64,000 bases of DNA, from the NCBI GenBank assembly GCA_013399695.1, contig VXAU01002082.1, positions 62,001-126,000 of the forward strand, written 5' to 3'. A program made the translations under genes and the position numbers. Shown in pieces: positions 54,889 through 64,000 of this stretch (the stretch's first letter is position 1; each line of letters begins with the position of its first letter). This DNA comes from Formicarius rufipectus (taxonomy: Eukaryota > Chordata > Aves > Passeriformes > Formicariidae). The notes beneath the pieces are model-generated. The model did not search any database. It was not told the DNA's origin and saw only the letters and a list, made by a program, of their open reading frames with translations.

Positions 54889-57800
54889 AGTTAGGACTTC
54901 AAAATGTCAAGTCCTGTGAAAATTCCATTGTACAAGGCAATGATAAATGCAAATGCAGATAATACACCAAAGAAATATTAAAGTCGAAGACTTAAACCCC
55001 CCAAAAGCAAGAGAACTGCAAATTAATCCTATCATAGCAAATTATCCCAGCCCTCCTGGGTGGCAATTGTAGGTTATATTGCAGTCACTTGCTTTTTCTT
55101 TGTTGAAATTTTGACTAAATTTCTTTCCCCCTCAATTCCAACTTTCCTTGTTATTAAACAACATTTTAATTGACTGCTGAGCACAGCTTTTGATTTAGCT
55201 GACCTTTGGAGCTTACCAACATGTAATGATAGCAACCCTCTCCAACTCAAGTAAGATCTGCCTTAAATTCTAATGACAACTTTGGAGCTCCTTCTTCCTG
55301 AGCTTCTTTGAAAGCCCTAGCTTGACTGACAAAGGAAACAAAGCCTTTTTCATGACACCCTCTTCCATGATGAAAGTACAATGGTGAAAAAAATTCTTTA
55401 AACTCAAACCTAATTTGATGAGCAAGCATTTACTCGAGAAACTACTCAGAGGAATTGATGTCTACTGCAAATGTGCTGAGATGGTTACAAGTTGATTCAG
55501 AGTGAACAGCTGTCCTGCAGCAAAGCTGCTACTTTTTGATATGTACATGGGACTACACTTTATGGAGAAAGACTCTGACATAGTACAGCCACTCATTTGA
55601 CCCTTCCAGGCATGAAAGCACACCCTACTACCTACACACCATCCACATAAGCTTCCTGCACCTTAAATTTCCATCCATAAAATGTGAAAACAGCATGGTA
55701 TTGCTTCTCAGGATTCTGAGATTAATGACTTTGAAACTTATAGGCACCCTGGTATTGTGTTTAATAGAGCCATGTTACCAAGATAGACTTGAGGCTTCCT
55801 CCTGAAGGTTCTGGAGAAGAAAACACAGCATTCCAGTCTGTCTTAATGCACTAGAGGAAGGGAAAGGGTCTTGTCCTAATGTTCATTCTTAGTTAAAAAT
55901 CTGTTCTTGTGGTATATATCAGCACAGTATGTGCCATTGATAAATAGTTTTTCTTGGCAGTGAATCAAAATGTTCAAACTTTTCAGGTCTCTCCATATGA
56001 TATAAGTATTTCAACAGGCCTGAAAGACATGCTGTTAGGAGGGCATGCATAACAGGACATATTAGCAATTCATCTGCAAATTATTTGATTTCATCTGAAC
56101 CCTGTTCTGATTAACTAGAGAGAAAAGGATTTTATTAGATAGAACATTGCTGAAGACTTAGCAAAGAATTGTATTAGATATAATTCTCTAATATCTTTTC
56201 TTTTTGTTCCTTACTAGTATTTTTTAGAGAATATTAGCATCTACACTGATGTATTATGTTCTCCTGACTGTCTTTGTGGCTACCAGTGTGCTAAACACTG
56301 TTACAAGTAAATCAAAGGCTAACAGATTTCTGTCTTCTAACAATAACAAGTTACACTTGTCTACTGCTATCTGAAATCTAGATCAATTGACAAGAGCTTT
56401 TTCTAAGCATAAAAGGCATTCTGTCTTCCTTTTCTGTTTGATATTCTTGAGCTATTATTATTTGTTTGTATTACAGTAGCTGTCAAACCCCAGTTAAAAT
56501 GAAGGCCCACCATAATATGCACTGACCATTGCAAAATATCAAACACTTTTTTTATAGATGTTTATATAATAGTAACCAGCAGAAGTGTCATAAAATAATC
56601 CCTATTTTAAAAGTAGGATAATAAAGTGTAGGTCTTTAATGATATTTAGATATTTAATTCTCTTTGCACAGGGAAGCTATATCAATGTTACAGTCCACAG
56701 GGGTTTTTTTGTGTGTCACAGGTTGTGAATATGTGGCACAAAGACAACCAAGAGCAGTTGCTGGGTATTGCTTGGAAGTATTTCAGATATAATGATTAAT
56801 ATGTATACTGCAGCCTGGTAATTTCTGCTTTAATGCAATCCTTTGCTCCATTTTGAACAATGACATGCTCAGTGAAAAGCTTTTTTTTGCCTGCATTATC
56901 TGAAGAGAAGGTGGATTTCAGCAGTTTTCAAATACCTTCAAGAAGCCAGGCTGCAATGTTTCAGTATTTCACAAAAAGTCTCTAACTAGACTGGATGTGA
57001 ACTTAGATCATCAGCCCTGGTGACAGGCACATCTTAAATATTTTCCTGATATACCTCCTCTATTTGACCGACTCAAGGTAATTCTTTATAAAAGATCAAA
57101 TTCTGTCTGTTGTGCATGACAAAGATATGTCACTCAAGCACTCAGAAACCTGCATGTCTCCTTCATTTTGCTGGTATGTTATTTTATTGCTTCTGTTTCT
57201 CAGGAATCACAGTTGCTGCTGGGCATTTGTGTCTTTCAGCTGTTATGGAGCTGGGGTGGAAGGCAGAAAAGCATTCAAGAGCCAAGATTTAGGGGCATGG
57301 GGTGCAAGAACAGGGGTGTAAGGTTATGAAATAACAATGTCAGCCATGTGGCAGCTATAAAGGACACAAAGTACCTTTCTGCTTAAGAAAGCCATAGTGA
57401 CATGGGAACAGATGTCACTGGCACACAAGAACAAGTGTTGTATTGAAGTAATTAGTTAATGATTGTGTGTAATAATTTTTTTTCCTATAGTAGTCTTTGA
57501 TTGATTGCTGTTCATATCACAGAACCTGAAAGTGATCTGGATGGACAGAAACAAGTTTCACAAATCTCATATATGAAGTTCACATGATAAATTTTCCTCC
57601 AGCTCTGTCTGACAGGAGCTTCAAATCTAATGAGACCTTTCTGAGATTTCATTGGCAGCTACTTAAAGTCAGAAGGCAAGGTAAAAGAAGTGGTGAAAGC
57701 AGGATAATGTGTAAATTTGATAAATACGTTTTAGAATTGTAGTAGTGTATCACTCTGCATCTCTAACATTTCTCACAGTGGAGATAAAAGGAGTTTGTTG

Positions 57801-59079
57801 TGAACGTGTGTCAGATAGAAGAAGCTGATACAGTGTACATCGTAACTGCCCTGAAAAGCATGGCTGTACAGAAGGTATGTGACAAAACAGACGTAAATTT
57901 TTGAAGGAGGAATGAGGAGATAGGAGTAAAATGTATCCAGAGTCCATTCCTTTCAACTAGACCTTGGAAACATGAGTCTGGGAACCAGTGTGCCTTTGCA
58001 CCAACTCACCAATCTGTTGTGTCACAGTGCAAGAGCTGAAGAGCAACATAGAACATCCTCACTACCATTCAGCTCCTTGAACCCTTCTGAAAACATTTCA
58101 GGTTGGCCGCTGGGTCATCTTTGTACGCAGGCCCTGTTGTTTTAGAACAACCATGAACAGGGCATTGAACACTCAGGCTTACTGAATTAATAATTAGGTA
58201 TTTTCTGACTTGTTTTGTGTCACAAAACACACTATATAATTCACCAACTACAGATATTTTGGTCAAATTTTTATATTGTCAACATAATATGCAGTGTACA
58301 AGCAAGTTGATCCTTTACTGTAGGACGACTTGAGTACATTGTTAGTGCAGTGCACTTGGAATTTTCCATTTACTGTCAGCAGGTGCGTTTGCCTAAAAAC
58401 TTGGTTTATACAATAGCTCAGAACAAAGAAATAGAGCAAACAAGTATATCTAAAACTAAAATTAATTACCAATGCACTGTAGATCAGCCTATGCTCTTGA
58501 AGGTTGGTCATCAGTTTCTACAAGCTTCCTGGAGGCCTCAAAACAGTCACCATTTCTCATATAATCTTACCCCTATTAGTGGAATGACAATAATTGTACT
58601 CCTCATCTTTAATCCTGGTTATTTCAACTGTGAATTCTTTAGACCCAAGCCTCTTACTTCATGCAGTAGGACTCCCATGTTCATTGATGTCTGTTTGAGA
58701 TATATTCTAGCCCTTATCAGATTATTCAACATAAACCTTGGCTCACACATGAACTCCTATCATTGTTTCAGCATTTCCCAAACATACTGAACACCCTGTT
58801 TAACATCTTATAAAACTGTGAATTTTGTATGATTATTCAGTTTTCTGAAAGTCATAAAGGAACCAAATCTAGTCTGAAATATTAGCACAAATTGCCCTGG
58901 ATCTGCATTTCCTTAAACCGTGTGGTTTGGGGCAAAGCTAAACAAATGTGATCATTTATCGTTCAGAATATTTATTTTTTCTTTTTTTTTTCCCGTCAGT
59001 TTAGCTGATATCTCAGAAGGAAATAATAAGGGATGGACTATATCAAGTTAATTTGCAGAAACTTAATGCTAAAAAGCCT
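54889..59079. other. Unique AT-rich DNA, no gene recognised
   Basis: A plus-strand frame of 146 codons (58350-58790) is the longest outside repeats and low-complexity sequence. It shows no domain, signal peptide or codon pattern that would support a gene. No interspersed repeat recognised. Confidence 0.5.
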
Positions 59080-59450
59080 GTTGACTGACAAGGGTTTGAC
59101 CATGGGGACCAGCTCCTCACTCCTCTGGGCTGGGGCTGATGCTGGAAAGCCCCATGCTGAAGATGGTACAGATTGCAAATTGGCCCTCCGAGGCTGGGTG
59201 GTGAAGAGAGTCGTTTATTCAAAGTAACAGCGAGTTATGTAGACCTCAGTGGATGGGGGTGGCTAGGGAACTCGGTTAGCCAATGGGGGAAGGGAAGGGT
59301 CACTGACAAGCCCCCCACGGGTGGGAAACAAGACCGAGGATACAATAGTGGGGTTAGGACAGGGGCGGGGCCAGCTGGGCGGTCCATCTCAGGTGAGGTA
59401 ACTTGTAACAGTTTCACTTGATGGGTACATATTAAAGGAGAGTGCATACA
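59080..59450 (-). mobile_element. Solo LTR candidate, ERVK/alpharetrovirus-like layout
   Basis: A GC-richer block of about 350 bp. Read on the minus strand it shows, in order, GGCCCCGCCCC (SP1-type), CCCATTGGCTAACC (inverted CCAAT), CTACATAACTC as a weak TATA element, and GAATAAACGACTCTCTTCAC, a polyadenylation signal less than 30 bp further on. Such tight TATA-to-AATAAA spacing with a short R region is known from alpha- and betaretroviral LTRs. The end may be at GTCAGTCAACA (near 59081), but no clean target duplication was found, so both edges are approximate (start between about 59410 and 59450 in plus coordinates). No internal viral genes are adjacent. Overlapping frames on both strands are artefacts. 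Confidence 0.6.
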
Positions 59451-62059
59451 AAGAATGCAATTTCTAAAAAGTCTCTAATTTCACAAGGTTCAGGCATCTG
59501 TTGTCCTGTTCTTTATTTATTTCTTCCAATCCTCCTAGCTTGGGTGTTCTCCCACAGCTGACAACTAAACAAACAGCGACAACAAAATTTAAAAAGTCGC
59601 AAACAGACTGTTTCTCAGAAACAATGCCTCCCTGCAGATGCATCCAGATATTTGAAATGTGCTTTTCCAACCCATGACCCACTTTCAGAGGACTTAAAAA
59701 AATGGTCGAAGGAAACAAATATCTGTTTCTCATGGAATTTGACATTATTTGACAGTACACTATCAAGGCAAAATATCTACTGTCTACTTGAACTTTTTTC
59801 CTTCTATGTCAGTTTGACGAGAAAAACTGCATCTTGAAGACAAAAAGAACAGAGAGTTAAAAACAACACAGAGGATTGATTAACCCTGTGTTGTTATCTA
59901 GCGAGGGTCAATAACAAAATGCCACTGGGCTTCTGCAATGTTTCCTTCTAAATTTCCAGTCTCACACCTGTCACATCTCAAGATAACTATCCATCACAGA
60001 GTAAAAGTGGCAAACTACTGTGTGGTCCCTTGATAAGGAATAGTGACACAATTTGTCTTCTTCTCCTCCCACAGATTGCAACTAATGGGCTAACAGCAGG
60101 TTACAATAGCACAATATGGATTTGAATGACTATCAGCGCTAGAAACTGAGCACAGCTGCAGAGTAGCCTAGAGAAACACTTCAGTTCAGATAAAAATCTG
60201 AAGCAACATACAATATTGAAACTTAATCAATCTGCTTTAAAAGGATTTAATGGTAGTCTTAAAAGTTAATTATTGCATGTATTGAAGGCTTGTTTGTTAC
60301 ATGTTTTCCCCTGTTAATGGTGAGCTGTTGCAGGAGCCCAGGCACAGCTCCTGCATAGCAAATAATACTACAGTGAAAGAAAGCTCAGTAGGATAGAGTA
60401 TTAAAGACTACAAAATGCCTGTCGGGGAACACATGGCATTTTCCAAATGGATTCCATGGCACAACATTTAGAAATGTTGAGGTTTTAATGTGAAAATAAG
60501 AAATAAAATGTACAAATAATTAAGCAAGGGACTTGGAGCAAATTAACCTCTGGTTCAACAAAATTTCATCATAGATCAATTTAGAGAAGGTTAAAACATA
60601 CACTTCCACAAAAAAAAAAAATAGTTTATTGAACTCTGCTCACTCCCTCCTTTTTGTCAAACACCCTCTGCTAAAAGTCTGTGCAGATAGATCTATATTC
60701 ATAATGGGGAGTGGTGCTTCAATCAGAGAGGCCAAGGAACAACATTAAAATGGATTGAGAGATAAAGCACATATCAGTGATTCAAAAGGAAAACAGCTGT
60801 TGTGATGGTCACCCACAAGCCAGAAATTGTAGCTACAGTAGATTCAGTCTCATGGTTATTCCAAAAAGAAACAATAACACAAATACAATCTGAAAAATAC
60901 AGTTCCAAATCAGTGAAATGACCTGAACTTGCTGTCACTGTGTGACTGTGAGAAAAATCCTAAACCCCAGTGTATCTTCACACATGTTTTTTTCATTCAA
61001 ACTCAGTCCAGAAGCTGAAGCGGGAGCTGGAACAATCTTTCTGGAGCTGCCTTAGCTCTGTTAGCACCAACAGATAAGGGAATTCACACAAGCAAGGATG
61101 TGCCTCTCAGCACATCTCTAAGGCAGATAGAAAGGGTTAATTTTTAGGAAGGAAGCATGACCTCTGCTAATATGGGAACTTGGTGCTGCTGCTGGATCTG
61201 CTTCTGATCCTGTTCTTGGTTTCCAGAGCCCTGTTCACCTCTCTTTTCAGCCTGACTTCAATTTAACACCTTCCATTTCAGATGAGGACTGTGTTGAACA
61301 GAAGCCAGCAACATCTGGATTGCGTGATACCAACATCCATGTAGGAAGATAGCAGGCTTTAAAAAAAATCCCCCAAATGGCTTCACACTTGAAAATGATT
61401 CTCCTTCATTTGCTAGTCACTCCCTTGCTGTGATATCTTTCGTTCTCAAACTACCAAAAACTACAAATGAAGAGGGTTTCCTCAGAGAAAACAACGTAGT
61501 ACAGTTCCCAAAAGTATTGTTTTCATGGAGCATGGACTTGGGCAGAATACTGCCAAGCTGCAGGGCTTTGAGATAAGAAGATGATTTGTACAGCAGGTTC
61601 AGTTTGTAACCTGTTGAGAAGAAAAAACCACAGGCCTGCCTGTTTTAATAGTAAGTAGTGCAGTAAAACAGCACTTTTGCAATGCATTACTAAGGAAGAA
61701 TTGGATGACCTTGAAGAATGAAGATAAAGAAATGCGATGAAATTTAACAGCATGAACTTGTGGGCTAATGGCAGGAATTTTTCCTATCAGCTGGAGTTCA
61801 TCAGTTGTTAAAAAATACAGCAGGGGAAAGATTTTGTTATACTAATTATACATTGTATGATTATGAGTTAGCAATACCGGGGCCAAAAAAAAATGCTAGT
61901 TGAGGTATTCTTGTAGAAATTCAGAAGTATTCTCTCCATTATGCAAAGCACTCTTGAAAATACATTTGAAATATCACATATAGCTATCACCATCCAGGTG
62001 AAAGGTTTACCAGGACTAGCACATGGACAAGGGACACCTGCTAAAGCAGGCAGGGAAAC
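59451..62059. other. Unique AT-rich DNA, no gene recognised
   Basis: A 12-A tract lies near 60610. The minus frame at 59464-59766 (100 codons) and others have no recognised similarity. Confidence 0.5.
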
Positions 62060-62330
62060 CAGGAGCATGGCTCATGAGTGGGACTGAAAAGGGTCTGACT
62101 TCTTTTTGTTTGCAAAACCTGCAAAGGGATATGACTGTAGTCTATAAATACATTAGTAGTAACGAACAACTGTTAGGGAAGAATACTGTTGGCACAAGAA
62201 CAAATGTGTATAAGATGTGATGAATAAGTGTGTGCTTGTAATCAGAGGAGTATTCTCAGCCATTAGAGGATTCTGTAAACTCTTTCAGTAGCAGTAGAGA
62301 AGTCTGAAAATGTAACTGCTTTCCAGGCAG
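62060..62330 (+). mobile_element. Ancient CR1 LINE fragment, 3' portion
   Basis: Keeps landmarks of an old amniote CR1 type: AAGGGATATGACTGTAGTCT, then ATAAATACATTAGTAGTAA, GTTGGCACAAGAACAAATGT, a diverged GATGAATAAG, CAGAGGAG and GGATTCTGTAAACTCTTTCA. The best part is the middle (about 62120-62215). The start and the far 3' end fade into unique DNA. No frame survives. Like the copy at 16.44 kb it looks older than the bird-specific CR1 copies at 20, 39, 42 and 50 kb. Confidence 0.7.
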
Positions 62331-64000
62331 ACATTTTCACTCATCTCCTAAAGCAGCTTCCTGTTTTAAACGTATAATGGTTTAGGAAGTACTTTTCCAG
62401 GGATACATCCAGTAACTCAGTGAATGGGGGATTGAACACTCAGCCCTCCTGGCATCACAAATCTGAGGTTCACGCTTTTGCCAAGACATATACTGGGAAC
62501 CTACAGACACAAATCAGGTTGCATCCAGGTATGTTTCACTGATCAGACAAGTTTGAAGCTGCCCTCCAGTAAGCTTACAAGAAGATTACAAGAAGCTTAC
62601 AAGGTCTGCTAGGGGAAGTTAAAACAACATGTTGGTTTCCTTCCTCACACAAATCCCTTCCCATTTTCCAGACATTTTCTCCCTCTTCTTTGTGTATTGA
62701 AATTCCCAATAGTCTAGAATTACAGCTAAGGTTTAAATTCAATTAAGTTTTAACTGAGTCAAAAAAGCTTCTGTAAGATGCTTTTATTTTTTTTTTCTTT
62801 TCCTGAGTCTGACTTACTAACTAACACCTTAAATCACTTGAGGGTTCTTTATTTAAAATTTGCATGGTTCTTCCATTCAAAAGTGATGGTATGATTCAAA
62901 CACTTGACTTTTGTTTCTACACCTACTCAAGGTGGGACAAAAGTATGACCCTGAAAAAATGTGGGAGGAGAAAGTGCTTAGTTTAATTAATTTAATAAAA
63001 GCCTACATAATTGAATAAAACAAAAAATCACTTTTCTGTGTGACCTTTGAATACTATGCAGAATAAAATTCTACCTTGTCTGGGTAAAGTGATAATATAA
63101 GCAGACTGTGTAAGCGAATGACCGTTGTTGGGACTAATGAAATAAACAGCAACTGCACTCTGGTTCTCTAAATCAGTATTAAGTCTTAGTGTAGGCTGTG
63201 AAGATATCTTTCGGATAAATGGTAGAACCATGTGATTAAAAAATGCATCACATAATTTTGGGGGCTTATGCCAATTTGAGCACCTTACTGGAGTTATGTC
63301 TACCATTTCTGTTCGCAGAGCAACTTCAGACAGACAGCAATTTTTGATTATATGCAGAAGTCATAAACAACTTCTTCCTCCTTTCAAATGTACATTTTTA
63401 TTCCTCAAAGCAGGCAATAATTATTACCTCATGCTGAAAAAAAAATTGCCTATTTCAAATTCCTGCTTGTTTGAATCTCACATAGCTATAAAAAGGTATT
63501 TTGCATCATTGGGGAAGGAAAAGATGGTGTCTTTATACAGCTCAGTCTTGACTTGCACCTTTTGAGAGTTCCAGTGCACAAAACCTTAAAATGATATTTT
63601 CTCTTCTATTTGAGATATTTCATTGGAGTTTCATAAGACAGCAAAGACATCAAGATGTTTTTTCCCAGGCAGCAGCACCTGTCAGATGGGTGTGTTCCTA
63701 TTTTCTTCTGTGTTCCAGTAAGTCAGCTGAGACATAAGAAAGGACACAAAACATTTGAGGCTCATTAAGAATACATAGTATGGATATTTAAAGATAACCT
63801 GTATAAGTCAATTATATCTTTTCTACCTGTGACTAATGTGGCTATCTATCAAACCTTCTTTATGACAAATCATCTTATTGTACGCACTATCACTTTCTTT
63901 CCCTTCCTTTTAGACAATTATGCCCATAACAATAATCAGGTGAAGAGCACAGTACAGCAACTACAAATACAGTTACATTTTGCACTTCTTTTGATCACCT
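62331..64000. other. Unique AT-rich DNA, no gene recognised
   Basis: Contains a short 11-bp tandem repeat (62571-62603). Frames of up to 92 codons (63028-63306, minus; 63296-63565, plus) overlap end to end on opposite strands and have no recognisable motif. Confidence 0.5.
62571..62603 (+). repeat. 11-bp tandem repeat, three copies
   Basis: AAGCTTACAAG, AAGATTACAAG, AAGCTTACAAG: three units with one substitution in the middle unit. Probably a local slippage duplication. Confidence 0.8.

Noticed and set aside
58350..58790. 146-codon plus frame outside repeats
   Set aside because: No motif, irregular composition, no supporting context; within the range expected by chance for 64 kb read in six frames.
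59033..59447. Overlapping frames on both strands, up to 82 codons
   Set aside because: They sit in the GC-richer LTR candidate and have no domain.

Overview
The window looks like bird nuclear DNA from a gene-poor region, either an intergenic desert or the inside of a very large intron. Three things point to a bird. The LINEs are CR1, with reverse-transcriptase reading frames and 3' ends of the ATTCTATGATTCTG kind. There is an ERVL-type solo LTR opening TGTCCTGGTT on its own strand. No primate- or rodent-type SINEs or L1 were seen. Base composition is AT-rich. I found no protein-coding exon, tRNA, rRNA, snRNA or CRISPR array that I can defend. Nearly all open frames of 60-170 codons look like chance, low-complexity sequence or the antisense of repeats.

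Layout: 1-1558 is unique sequence. An ERVL solo LTR lies at 1564-2326 (minus strand), flanked by a 5-bp target duplication TTTAG. Unique AT-rich DNA then runs to about 20 kb, interrupted by two G/T-only islands (4.2 and 13.3 kb), a palindromic RFX-like site (12.87 kb) and a very old CR1 fragment (16.44 kb). A short CR1 3' end sits at 20.18 kb. A GC-rich block of about 600 bp with no clear identity lies at 24.42-25.03 kb, followed by a TA microsatellite. More G/T islands occur at 21.6, 27.9, 38.15 and 52.46 kb. An enhancer-like unique stretch lies at 31.42-31.72 kb.

The repeat-rich part is 39-51 kb. It holds a long but broken CR1 on the plus strand (39.03-40.68 kb), a CR1 on the minus strand with an internal deletion (42.2-43.7 kb), a 29-copy GATA microsatellite (47.76 kb), an old amniote repeat fragment (50.29 kb) and a CR1 3' portion (50.58-51.02 kb). 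Further on are a palindromic MITE-like relic (54.82 kb), a second retroviral LTR candidate on the minus strand (about 59.08-59.45 kb) and another ancient CR1 fragment (62.06-62.33 kb).

No set of genes works together here. The content is retroelement history plus possible cis-regulatory DNA. I did not find a new biological system. The items most worth checking are the GC-rich block, the family of G/T islands, the RFX-like palindrome and the enhancer-like stretch.
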